Positions 45,753-54,337 of a stretch of 64,000 nucleotides of DNA are shown here, one piece after another. The notes beneath the pieces were generated by a model. That model saw only the letters and a list, made by a program, of their open reading frames with translations. It did not search any database and was not told the origin of the DNA. The stretch comes from Burkholderiaceae bacterium 16 (lineage in GTDB: Bacteria > Pseudomonadota > Gammaproteobacteria > Burkholderiales > Burkholderiaceae). Where the stretch lies: positions 62,001 through 126,000 of the forward strand of contig JYOD01000008.1 in the NCBI GenBank assembly GCA_000955785.1, read 5' to 3'. A program made the position numbers and the translations under genes. Each line of letters opens with the position of its first letter. Positions within the stretch are counted from its first letter, which is position 1.

Positions 45753-46535
45753 ATGCCGCATGCCGTGTCTCCGGAGTTGACTATTTCCATTGTCAGTCAT
45801 GGTCAGGCAGATCTTCTGCCGCCGTTGCTGGAACAATTGGCCGCGCTGAGTGAGCAAATCTCGCTACAGGTCATCATTACCGAGAACCTAGGGCAAGGAC
45901 AGCTTCATCGTTTCGATGAACTGCCCCTGTCAATCGACTATATCGTCAATCGGGAGCCGAAAGGGTTCGGTGCCAACCACAATGCGGCCTTTGTCCACGC
46001 GGCGGCGCCGTATTTCTGCGTGATGAATCCCGACATCCGGCTGCACGGCGATCCGTTCAGGCCACTGCTTCGACAGCTTTGTCGAGCGAGCGGTATTGCG
46101 GGGCCCAAAGTGATCAATCCCAATGGAATGCTTGAAGACAGTGCACGTCATGTGCCCACCCTTGGCCGCCTGCTCGAACGTCACCTGAAGGGCATTCGGG
46201 TCGCGGACTACGTTTCCAATCGTATCCAGACCGTCGACTGGATGGCCGGCATGTGCCTAGTATTCGATGTGGCAGCCTATCGTATCCTTGGCGGCTTCGA
46301 CGAGCGTTTCCATCTCTATTGCGAGGACGTCGACATCTGCCTGCGCGCGCATTTGACCGGCTGGCATGTCAGCTGGACAGTGGACGCCATTGTCGAGCAT
46401 GAGGCGCGGCGGGATAGCCGTCGGAAGCTCAGGTATCTGTGGTGGCATCTGTGTAGTTTCACCCGGCTGATAGCTTCTTCGTCCTACAGAAAGTTCTGCT
46501 GGCGCCGGAATTCCGGAACTCGTTCCGTTAGTTGA
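45753..46535 (+). CDS. Family 2 glycosyltransferase
   Basis: A 260-residue GT-A enzyme starting directly after the previous stop (TAG ATG). It has ISIVSHGQADLLPPLLEQL (about 11-29), NREPKGFGANHNAAF (about 66-80), the metal motif FCVMNPDIRL (DxD-like N-P-D, about 88-97), and GGFDERFHLYCEDVDICLRAH (about 183-203), typical of rhamnosyl or related transferases. Substrate not determined. Confidence 0.85.
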   Translation: MPHAVSPELTISIVSHGQADLLPPLLEQLAALSEQISLQVIITENLGQGQLHRFDELPLSIDYIVNREPKGFGANHNAAFVHAAAPYFCVMNPDIRLHGDPFRPLLRQLCRASGIAGPKVINPNGMLEDSARHVPTLGRLLERHLKGIRVADYVSNRIQTVDWMAGMCLVFDVAAYRILGGFDERFHLYCEDVDICLRAHLTGWHVSWTVDAIVEHEARRDSRRKLRYLWWHLCSFTRLIASSSYRKFCWRRNSGTRSVS

Positions 46536-46545
46536 GTGCAGGGAA

Positions 46546-47628
46546 ATGTTCGAATACTTCTGGATTCCAGCCTTCGCGTTCGCAGCTACCATTATCTCCA
46601 TTCTCTTGGTGAGGCCAATTGCCATTGCCGCGGACCTAGTGGACCGGCCCGGCGGGCGCAAGCGCCACGCAGGTGTCATACCGCTGGTCGGCGGCATTGC
46701 CATTACGATCGCGCTGGCTCTGATGACGGCCGCCTTCGTGCGTCCCCTAGGCAATTACTCGGCTTTGCTGGGAGGCATCTTCTTGTTGGTGATGGTCGGT
46801 ATGATGGATGACCTTCGCGGTATCTCGCCGATGATCAGGCTTGCCGTACAGTTCTTCGCTGCTATTCTGATGACGTCGTGGGGTGGCGTTTACCTGTCCT
46901 CGCTTGGCGATCTTTTGGGACACCGGGAAATCATCCTTGCGGACTGGTCGATCCCCCTGACGCTGCTTGCGGCGCTGGCGGTTGTCAACGCAATGAACAT
47001 GAGCGACGGCCTGGATGGCCTGGCAGGCGGCCTCGCCTTCTTCATGTTCGCCTGGTTCGCCGTGATCGCGGGGTATATCGACAACCTGATGGCGCAGCGG
47101 ATTTGCCTGATTTTCTGCGGAGCTATTCTCGGGTTTCTTGTCTTTAACCTGCCGCAGGGATTGCGCAGCAACCGACTGCGCATTTTTCTCGGTGACGCCG
47201 GCAGCCTAACGCTCGGCTATGGCATCGTGTGGTTTTCCGTTCAGCTTTCGCAGGGTCAATACAATAGTGGGAAGAGCGTGCCCCCGGCTGTGATCCTCTG
47301 GATTGTCGGCTTTCTCCTGATCGACCTTCTCGCAGTGGTCGCACGGCGGGTCATTTCCGGCCGCAATCCCTTATCTGCGGACCGTACCCATCTGCACCAC
47401 ATATTGCTGCGCATGAATGCACGGCCCGGTCTAACGGTTGGTTTCATTCTCGTCAGCAACGCAATGCTTGGGCTGATCGGCATTGCGGCATGGCGGGTTG
47501 GAGTGCCGGACAGCGTCCTCTTCCTTGCGTTTCTGGCGCTCACCGCGGCCCATCTCATGATCATGCACAATGCGGCAAGGTTTTTGCGGCGCGGGCGGCG
47601 GTGGTTTTCCCGGAGGCAAAAGCAATAG
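46546..47628 (+). CDS. WecA/MraY-family undecaprenyl-phosphate sugar-1-phosphate transferase
   Basis: Starts a glycan by placing a sugar-1-phosphate on undecaprenyl phosphate. The 360-residue membrane protein has about ten hydrophobic segments and the family motifs MVGMMDDLRGISP (about 82-94), AMNMSDGLDGLAGG (about 148-161), LRIFLGDAGSLTLGY (about 210-224) and the DRTHLHHILLRM His motif (about 278-289). This is a typical O-antigen initiating enzyme (GlcNAc-1-P or similar). Ten bases after the preceding GT2. Confidence 0.92.
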   Translation: MFEYFWIPAFAFAATIISILLVRPIAIAADLVDRPGGRKRHAGVIPLVGGIAITIALALMTAAFVRPLGNYSALLGGIFLLVMVGMMDDLRGISPMIRLAVQFFAAILMTSWGGVYLSSLGDLLGHREIILADWSIPLTLLAALAVVNAMNMSDGLDGLAGGLAFFMFAWFAVIAGYIDNLMAQRICLIFCGAILGFLVFNLPQGLRSNRLRIFLGDAGSLTLGYGIVWFSVQLSQGQYNSGKSVPPAVILWIVGFLLIDLLAVVARRVISGRNPLSADRTHLHHILLRMNARPGLTVGFILVSNAMLGLIGIAAWRVGVPDSVLFLAFLALTAAHLMIMHNAARFLRRGRRWFSRRQKQ

Positions 47629-47802
47629 CAACAGCTGACCAGCCGATGTCATTTTCATGTATCGGGCCGTTACATGCGGATTCACCAGATGCTTGAGCGG
47701 GCGCGGTTTTTGCCCCGCATAATGATTGCCAGCGCCAGCGTTCGGGTCATCTCAACGCCATGAAGAACATCTAACTCAGCGATTACCAAACGAGGAGGTT
47801 TC

Positions 47803-48549
47803 ATGATTTCCAAGAATGACTATGATGCGCGCGGTTGGGACGTTCTTCCGGTCTACTCCTCTTGGCTGCCTGACGGCCTTGAAAATGAAATGAAGGCGCA
47901 TCCGGAGGCCGCCGGTGAGTCTGCGGTTGGCACGCGAAATCTCTTGTTTTCCCTGATCCTCTCCATGCGGCCGAAATCAATCCTCGAGATTGGTGCGCAT
48001 ATTGGCTCTGGTAGTGTCGTGATGGGGGCGGCACTCCGGGCCAACGGGTTCGGCAATCTGTATTGCCTGGAACCGGCCGACCATTATTTCAAGATACTGA
48101 ATAGCTTTGTGGACAAAGCGGGAGTGGCAGAGCATGTCCAGCCGCTAAAGCTGTTTTCTACTGATCGGGCGCTACTCGAGCATATTACCGAGCCGCTCGA
48201 CATGATTTTTCTTGATGCAAATCACACCTACTCGCACGCGCTAGCCGACATAAAGCTCTCGGATCAGCTGCTGGCGGCCAACGGCATTCTGATTTTGGAC
48301 GATGTCGGTCCGGTCATGTCCGCGGAAATGTGCAAGGAAAACAATGGCGGTGTGCGTCAGGCACTGATTGACTATGCTAGCGGCCGCGACGACTTGCAGG
48401 TCATCTTTCTGGAACCGCCGTTCTGGCTGAATCCTTGTGGAATCGCACTGGTCACGAAGCAGGCGATTGTGTCTCGATTGGCCAGGGAAGAGAAAAAGGT
48501 GCCGTTCTGGCGCCAGTTTGCCAAGAGTGGAGTGTTCGGGAAGGCTTAG
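47803..48549 (+). CDS. Class I SAM methyltransferase (Methyltransf_24 / CmcI-like)
   Basis: A 248-residue methyltransferase with the SAM motif ILEIGAHIGSGSVVMGAAL (about 60-78), LDMIFLDANHTYSHALADI (about 131-149) and GILILDDVGPVM (about 159-170). Strong GAGGAGG ribosome binding site 6 bases before the ATG. Probably methylates a sugar residue. The preceding 174 bases (47629-47802) contain no gene. The gene is more AT-rich than the housekeeping part. Confidence 0.85.
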   Translation: MISKNDYDARGWDVLPVYSSWLPDGLENEMKAHPEAAGESAVGTRNLLFSLILSMRPKSILEIGAHIGSGSVVMGAALRANGFGNLYCLEPADHYFKILNSFVDKAGVAEHVQPLKLFSTDRALLEHITEPLDMIFLDANHTYSHALADIKLSDQLLAANGILILDDVGPVMSAEMCKENNGGVRQALIDYASGRDDLQVIFLEPPFWLNPCGIALVTKQAIVSRLAREEKKVPFWRQFAKSGVFGKA

Positions 48550-48683
48550 CTGTGGACGCCGCTCTGCCTTGTTGGCAAAGCGCGAAACCCTTCATGGATG
48601 CTGCCCCTTCAGAAAGATCGGAGCGGGCAGCATCGGCCATGGCGCGGCCCCGGCCTGGGCTGAGCCCTGTTATCGCTGCGATC

Positions 48684-48721
48684 GCCCTTGCTCATTGCAT
48701 GGAAGATCGCATGGGCTTTTT
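48684..48721 (+). terminator. Candidate terminator after the methyltransferase
   Basis: GCCC-T-TGC pairs with GCA-T-GGGC (48684-48691 with 48709-48716), followed by five T bases. It lies between the convergent genes ending at 48549 and 48758. Confidence 0.45.
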
Positions 48722-48757
48722 ATGCAAGTGAAGGCTTGGGCCGGCCGTACCCCCGAT

Positions 48758-50983
48758 TCACGCAGGCGTGTTTTCGGCGAGGGCAGGCAGCTTCGTTTTT
48801 TCGTATTGTTCCAGGATGACCGACTCGATAATCTTTGCCATCTCGATTTCGGTCGGGAACTGAGTGGCGAAATCGATTCCGCGCGAGCGCAGCGAGGCAG
48901 CGAGAGACGCGTCGTCGAGAACGCGGATGACACCATCGGCAATAGCGTTCGGCGTCGGTGGCACGAGCACACAGTTTTCGGTCCCGCCGTAGTTCACTTC
49001 GTTCCCATTCACATTCAGGTCCACAACCGGGCACCCGCAGGCCATCATCTCAAATGGGACCAGGGAAGGGTTTGTGGTCGAGAAGCAGATGCCCACCGTG
49101 GCTGACCGATACAGGTCTCCGAGTTCGAAGATCGTATCCGTCATGCCAAGATTGACGAAGTCGAAAGGCACATTTCCGTACTTCTCCTTCTTATCGCCGT
49201 AGAACACGATTTCCACATCCGGACGACGCTGTTTTACAATCTCCAGCGCCATGACGCCGAGCGTGTAACACCTGCGTGGCATGTCCGGGCGGGCAAAGAA
49301 TGCTATGCGCGGCGCACCGGTTCGTGCAGTCGCTGTCGTGGGGAAGTAGATCGAACGGTCGAGCGGGAATCGGAAGAAGCTTCCTTGCTCGACGCCGACC
49401 GTCTCCTTCAGCATGCGCAGCGGCCATGGCCCGGATGTCAACGGATAGAAGCCAAGGTTATACGTCTCCATTGCGCGCACGTAGTCAACGCCCATAGGGA
49501 AGAACATTGGCTCGAAGTCCTGCAGGAAATAGACGTGCAGCGGTGCCTTCGATTTGAATGAGTCGACGACATAGGCTGTTGTCCAATAGGTGCACACGAG
49601 CACATCGCACTCGCCGATATCGTCTACGCCCCAAACCACCTTTTCAGTCTTGATATCAAAGAACTCGCGTTTCACAAAATCATAGACTTCCTGCCCTTTC
49701 GAGAACCTGTGATTATCGGGGAGCACGTAGAGATTGCATGTATGGCCAAATTCCGAAAGGTATTTGATGGCGCGGAAGATATTTCTGTGTCCGCCCGATG
49801 CCTCGAAAGGCTGAGGAATGACCCAGGATATGCGCAGGCCCTTTTTTCTGAAAAGGTCAGGCGTCTTGGTGGAATTAATCCCTGATGCGAGCGTTTCGGG
49901 TTCGCCGCGATGCACGCGCATGATCTCAGAGTAGATCTCGATCAAACGCGCGCCAATCCTTCCCGGGTAGTACGTCCGTGCCACGGTAAGTGCCGCCTCT
50001 TTCGCAATGCTATGGCGGAGTGCGGGATCATCAATGACGCTATTCAACGCGTCATACCATTCCTGGTCGTTGCGTGCGATGAAGCCATTGACGCCGTTCT
50101 CAATCACTTCGCAGAAAGAGGGAACTGCAGAAGCCACAATCGGCACTCCGCTTAGCGCGGCCTCGACGAATTTCAGTTCGCTCTTCGCCTTGCAGAACAG
50201 GCTGTCGACCTCGAATGGGGCGATGTTGATCAGGCAGGTTGCCGTCTCGATCATCAGGTACTGCCAATCCATAAAGTCCACGTGGCAGACCTTGTGCTCG
50301 AGGCCGGCAAGATACTGGGATACGTCAAGGTAGCCTACCACCTTGAGAAAGACGTCATCATGCTCCTGGAGAATTCTCCGGATCGCGGGTGCCGCCTGTT
50401 CGAAGTCCTTCTGATGCGTCTTTGTGCCGCTCAGATAGCCGATGAATTTGACATCGCGGAAATTGTTCTCGACAACTTCGCTGATTTCGACCTGTCGATT
50501 GTTGACCCCAAAAGGAACAACATAGGTCGGCCTGGAAAATGCGCTGGTGAGCTTCTCGGCGAGAAAATTCGTCGAGGTCGTGAGATATTGGCATGCCTCA
50601 AGCGTACGGCGAATGCTCTTGATCCCGTCCAGGTAGGAGGTTTTCCCCTCGTCGTCCATGCGCCGGTATGCATCGACGTGATCAGCGAGGGTCGGATCAA
50701 ATACGAGGTCGTCGATATCGTAGACGAGAGGGATGCCGAGCCGCTTAACGTTGCTGAAGAGCACGTTAACCCGCTCGTTGAATCCACTGCGGAATGCCAC
50801 GACGACCGAAAAGCCGGCCAGATAGTCGAGATCGTGGATTCGCGCGTCGATATCCCAGATCCACTCGCTCCCGACGTCGTGAAGAGCAAGGGCCTCAATA
50901 TGGTTGAACACCCGGTAACGCTTACTCGGGCCCTCATTGCAGCCGAGAAGATAAAGTACACGAAGCTTGTTGTCGGATGACAT
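48758..50983 (-). CDS. Double-domain glycosyltransferase (GT-B + WsaF-like)
   Basis: A 741-residue protein with two GT-B domains in tandem. Domain 1 (about 1-365): SKRYRVFNHIEAL (about 20-32), YDIDDLVFDP (about 87-96), YLSGTKTHQKDFEQ (about 198-211) and KAKSELKFVEAALSGVPIV. Domain 2 (about 383-735): SWVIPQPFEASGGHRNIFRA, FLQDFEPMFFPMG, ARPDMPRRCYTLG and FSTTNPSLVPFEMMACGCPV, the WsaF rhamnosyltransferase type. It is clearly paralogous to residues about 426-1150 of the protein at 36673-40137 but lacks the methyltransferase and coiled coil. The opposite strand and AT-richer composition suggest separate acquisition. Confidence 0.87.
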   Translation of the reverse strand: MSSDNKLRVLYLLGCNEGPSKRYRVFNHIEALALHDVGSEWIWDIDARIHDLDYLAGFSVVVAFRSGFNERVNVLFSNVKRLGIPLVYDIDDLVFDPTLADHVDAYRRMDDEGKTSYLDGIKSIRRTLEACQYLTTSTNFLAEKLTSAFSRPTYVVPFGVNNRQVEISEVVENNFRDVKFIGYLSGTKTHQKDFEQAAPAIRRILQEHDDVFLKVVGYLDVSQYLAGLEHKVCHVDFMDWQYLMIETATCLINIAPFEVDSLFCKAKSELKFVEAALSGVPIVASAVPSFCEVIENGVNGFIARNDQEWYDALNSVIDDPALRHSIAKEAALTVARTYYPGRIGARLIEIYSEIMRVHRGEPETLASGINSTKTPDLFRKKGLRISWVIPQPFEASGGHRNIFRAIKYLSEFGHTCNLYVLPDNHRFSKGQEVYDFVKREFFDIKTEKVVWGVDDIGECDVLVCTYWTTAYVVDSFKSKAPLHVYFLQDFEPMFFPMGVDYVRAMETYNLGFYPLTSGPWPLRMLKETVGVEQGSFFRFPLDRSIYFPTTATARTGAPRIAFFARPDMPRRCYTLGVMALEIVKQRRPDVEIVFYGDKKEKYGNVPFDFVNLGMTDTIFELGDLYRSATVGICFSTTNPSLVPFEMMACGCPVVDLNVNGNEVNYGGTENCVLVPPTPNAIADGVIRVLDDASLAASLRSRGIDFATQFPTEIEMAKIIESVILEQYEKTKLPALAENTPA

Positions 50984-51096
50984 AGATACGAATCCTGAAG
51001 GAGCCTACGACCGGCAGCCGGTCTCGTCATTCATAATAGTTGGGGTCAGATGTCGGGTTTCCCGACAGGGCGCAATCGAGCGTGGATCTCGTATAT

Positions 51097-51951
51097 TTAA
51101 TGAGACTCTTCACGGGAGGCACTGTTTAGGATCGCTTCAATCTTTTTCCGGCTGCCCCAAATCGCCGGCGAGTCGTAGGCCCGGTCCGGCAGGACGCCAT
51201 ACTGTGGTCTGATCTTCAGATCGTTCGTGGCGATAAATTCATCAATCTTCTCGCGAATCGTCGTTGCCTTGCCGGAGCAGCAATGGATGATGCCATCTAC
51301 AGTGTTCTGCGAGACAACAGCGCCGATCTGAGCGGACAATTCGTCCATGGTGATGAAGTCAAACTTATTCATGCCTGACGTAAAGGGCAGGGTAGCCTGA
51401 CCTTCCTTGTCCTTGAGCAAGATCTGCGAAAAGACGGACTGGCCACGTGCATAGTCGCCAATAATGTAGAAGAGACGGAGCCATTGGAGCTGTGCACCGA
51501 GCTCGGGGAGGGAGATTTCAAGTGATGCTCGCAGCGCGTTCTTTGCGATTCCGTAAAGCGAGCGCGGGTTGGCTGGCGTATTCTCATCGACCTCTCCCTC
51601 AAAGTAGCCGACCTCATGCACGCTGCCGATCACGGAGATTTGCTTGATGCCGAAGCTTGCCATCCGCGTGAGAAACGCATAGTGGGATGACAATTCTTCC
51701 ATGTGGCTTTTTGCGTTGTGCGTGAAGCCGTTTCGCCAAGCCAGGTGCAGGCAGGCATCCGGGAGCCCTGTGGCGCAAAACACGGACTGATCAATGTCGT
51801 CGATGCTGCGCTGGAAGTAGTGAACCCGCTTATCACCGGGTGCCGGGGCAATGTCGACTGCGATGATCTCGTGGCCAAGCGCCAGGAGTGCGTCGATGAC
51901 ATGTGGGCCAAGATATCCCGATGCGCCGGTGATTAGTATGGTTTTTTTCAT
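51097..51951 (-). CDS. NAD(P)-dependent sugar epimerase/reductase, possibly 6-deoxy-talose type
   Basis: A 284-residue SDR with TGASGYLGPHVIDALLALGHE (about 7-27), LHLAWRNGF (about 67-75), SVIGSVHEVGYFEGEVDENT (about 103-122) and YGIAKNALR (Tyr-x3-Lys, about 130-138). The HEVGYFEG..DENTPANP pattern resembles dTDP-6-deoxy-L-talose 4-dehydrogenase (Tll), which uses the RmlC product as substrate. This is from memory, so treat the exact reaction as a suggestion. It lies 113 bases after the double GT on the same strand. Confidence 0.78.
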   Translation of the reverse strand: MKKTILITGASGYLGPHVIDALLALGHEIIAVDIAPAPGDKRVHYFQRSIDDIDQSVFCATGLPDACLHLAWRNGFTHNAKSHMEELSSHYAFLTRMASFGIKQISVIGSVHEVGYFEGEVDENTPANPRSLYGIAKNALRASLEISLPELGAQLQWLRLFYIIGDYARGQSVFSQILLKDKEGQATLPFTSGMNKFDFITMDELSAQIGAVVSQNTVDGIIHCCSGKATTIREKIDEFIATNDLKIRPQYGVLPDRAYDSPAIWGSRKKIEAILNSASREESH

Positions 51952-52254
51952 GTGGAGTTACTCCAAGAGCATCTGCGCCGATCCAGGTTTGATCGTTATT
52001 ATCAATCGAATTCGGACCTGGAATGAAGGCAGTCTGAATCGGTATAGGTATGGGAGCTTGCATCGCCTTCGGGAGGCCTCGCCTAAGTCACAACAGGCCG
52101 CTGTTGCAGCCCGCCAACTGAGAAAGCGCTGAACCGTCTCGGGTGCCTGCGCCTTGCCTGCCTTGGTGTAGGCAGGCAAGGACGTTGCACGCAGAGCACG
52201 GATCGCCGATGTTTCGATGTATTCAGCCATAACCGGGCTGGCAACGCCAGAGAG
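51952..52254. other. Intergenic stretch of about 300 bases with an inverted repeat, no gene assigned
   Basis: No protein family was recognised on either strand. It holds a perfect 10-bp inverted repeat (52153-52162 with 52171-52180). The only open frame of note is about 90 codons on the minus strand (51958-52230) with unrecognised, Arg-rich product, not convincing as a gene. The composition looks like junction or decayed sequence. Confidence 0.4.
52153..52180. repeat. Perfect 10-bp inverted repeat
   Basis: CTTGCCTGCC, loop TTGGTGTA, GGCAGGCAAG. No T or A run flanks it, so it is not a standard terminator. It might be a regulator site, RNA hairpin or the trace of a mobile element end. Confidence 0.6.
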
Positions 52255-53748
52255 TTAGTGGGCGCGCAACAAAAAACGTCGCAGCCGTGCTGCGAAAGAA
52301 AGGGGAGGCAGCACCAATGAACGGGTGAATTTCCTTACGCCTGGAGGCAGTCGGCGATAGCCGCGAGCAATACGGTAGGGGTAGTCAGCAGTCGAACCGA
52401 TATCCGCGGTAATTTGCTGGAGCGTCGCCTGCGATTGCGCCAGGGATTGCCTGAGTTCGTCAATTGTTGCGGCGGCTTCGCTGAACCGTTGATCCCATTG
52501 CTGCTTTTCCTGTTCAAGCCGTTGATCCCATTGCTGTTTTTCCTGCTCAAGGAGAACGGTTTTGTTTCTGTAGAAAAACAGCTGCGACGCACGCAAGGCG
52601 TCGTCTTTTGAGGTGTGATCCGGCACGGAATCTTCACTGGTTTGATCGAGGATCGATTCGTGTTCGAGATAGGCCCAGATTCTTGCAACGCAACTACTGC
52701 CCATGCCGCCAATCGATATCCATTTTATGGAGTCGTAGTGGACATGTCCAGAAATGGTTTTGAAGGAGAAATCCGATACTTCGCTGCAGGCAGAGCCCGT
52801 GGAGTTGTCCAGCCAGTATTCACCAATATTGGTATTTTTATCGTCGGCGTCGGATGAGACCGCCACCCGAAGATTGGCAGTTGCTTTTTCACATAAAGAA
52901 ATGATGCGCAGGACATTGTGCGTCAGATCCAGCGGAGTGCGTAATAGAATTGAGAGCTCGCGATAAGATGCGGAGTTCGGGAATCTCAAGGTACGCCCAT
53001 CGGTCAGCCTGAACTCGGGTACGGAGAACGTCGATTTCTTTAGCCTTCTGGTCGCGATTCGGTCGTTGCACGCGATGAGGTCCGGGATGTGGACGTTGCC
53101 GGCTTCACTGCGATAAATGCTGCCTTGCATTGCAACGGGCAGGCGCGACTGGCAGAGCTCGATATCGAAGCTGCTGTCCGTGTATTGATTGCTGACAAAA
53201 TGGCTTATTTTCCTGCCCCAGCCACAGACGTTCTGGGCGGTTTCAAGGAAAGAGGCCGTCGAGCAGTCGAATCCGCATGCCGCAAGGGTAGTGGCTAGTT
53301 GACCACAATTCCAACCGGTCTGCCAATGGTTGTCGCAGACGATCGGTTCATACGGCGGGACGACGAGGCAAAGATAGCCGCCGTCATTCAGAAGCCCTCT
53401 GAGATGATTGAGACCCCTTTCGAGATTGGGGAAGTGCTCAATGACATGAGAGAGAAAGATGGCATCAAACTTTCGATCGGGAGGGAGGTCGAGCAGATTC
53501 CCCTTTATGAATTCGATCTCGTTGTGGAATAGGAAATCGGCATCATTAAGGTCGACGGCCGTGGGTATGTAGCCACGCTCCAAGAAATATTTGCTGTGCA
53601 CACCGCATCCGGCACCTACATCGAGAATTGTCTTAATGTCATCGGGTAAACGATCAAGCCATGGCCGCTGGGCATTCAATCTGATTTCGTTTGCGAGAGC
53701 TAGCGTTCCGCCAGCCTCGAATTCGTATTTAGCCAAGGTGATCTCCAA
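52255..53748 (-). CDS. Methyltransferase with C-terminal coiled coil and basic tail, WbdD-like architecture
   Basis: A 497-residue modular protein. Residues about 1-220 are a class I SAM methyltransferase (ILDVGAGCGVHSKYFLERG near 41-59, FDAIFLSHVIEHF near 93-105). About 240-390 is a beta-rich region I cannot assign. About 395-450 is a coiled coil containing two copies of LEQEKQQWDQR (residues 400-421), then a basic amphipathic C-terminus rich in Arg and hydrophobic residues (about 455-497). Methyltransferase + coiled coil + basic membrane-binding tail is the plan of the O-antigen chain terminator WbdD, whose coiled coil is a length ruler; no kinase domain is seen here. It lies near wzm-wzt. 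The function is inferred from architecture and context. Confidence 0.75.
   Translation of the reverse strand: MEITLAKYEFEAGGTLALANEIRLNAQRPWLDRLPDDIKTILDVGAGCGVHSKYFLERGYIPTAVDLNDADFLFHNEIEFIKGNLLDLPPDRKFDAIFLSHVIEHFPNLERGLNHLRGLLNDGGYLCLVVPPYEPIVCDNHWQTGWNCGQLATTLAACGFDCSTASFLETAQNVCGWGRKISHFVSNQYTDSSFDIELCQSRLPVAMQGSIYRSEAGNVHIPDLIACNDRIATRRLKKSTFSVPEFRLTDGRTLRFPNSASYRELSILLRTPLDLTHNVLRIISLCEKATANLRVAVSSDADDKNTNIGEYWLDNSTGSACSEVSDFSFKTISGHVHYDSIKWISIGGMGSSCVARIWAYLEHESILDQTSEDSVPDHTSKDDALRASQLFFYRNKTVLLEQEKQQWDQRLEQEKQQWDQRFSEAAATIDELRQSLAQSQATLQQITADIGSTADYPYRIARGYRRLPPGVRKFTRSLVLPPLSFAARLRRFLLRAH
52486..52551 (-). repeat. Tandem 33-base (11-codon) duplication in coiled coil
   Basis: Two adjacent 33-base units (52486-52518 and 52519-52551) differ at two positions and encode LEQEKQQWDQR twice. 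Eleven residues is the hendecad length, so the copy number could change coiled-coil length without breaking phase. Confidence 0.9.
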
Positions 53749-54337
53749 TATTTCCCCTCGCCTTCGCGCAGGGCTGTCAGTCTATTCGGTAATCGTGGAA
53801 TGGGGGAGTGCTGCCGCGCCGCCGTGGTAAGCGCGCCAGGAACTGGGTGACGATGGCTCGGCGGGGTTGGACCTCCTGGCGGGGGGCGGCAGCATTACAT
53901 CGCCGGTGGCGCCTCGTGCGATGTCAGGAAAACAGACGATCTTCTCACATACAAATGGTGCACTGCCTTGGTGATGGTACATGCCCGGAACAGCCGGCGA
54001 ATATGGTGTTTTCTGTTTGCACTGCTGGGACTGAAGCAGTACTGCCAGCCGCCGTTTCAACGGGTCGTGCGTGGTCTCCATCACTAGCGCTCCAAATACA
54101 CTCGGCGGTAACCGAACTCTTGGCGTCAGCCAAAGGCTGGATGGTGGCGAGGAAGCCGACGATGGACGGTCTCGCTAGCAACTCAGGCAGCGGGGATTCC
54201 GCTCAGACCCACCATCCGGTTGCTCATGTAATCCAGTACATTCAATCTATATGGTGGGAAGCGTCACTCGGGTGAATATTTCTCCACGTGAAGCGATATG
54301 CAGGAGAAATCCCCCCTAGGCCGGTGGTCACGCCGAC
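53749..54337. other. Intergenic region of about 590 bases, no convincing gene
   Basis: It separates the methyltransferase/coiled-coil gene from wzt. Several short open frames exist on both strands (about 75-155 codons), but none has a recognisable motif, ribosome binding site or typical residue pattern. Probably decayed or junction DNA. I see no transposase motif and no clear terminator. Confidence 0.5.

Noticed and set aside
53808-54275. 155-codon plus-strand frame in the gap before wzt
   Set aside because: No recognisable motif, no ribosome binding site, Trp/Arg-rich odd composition; left as unassigned intergenic DNA.
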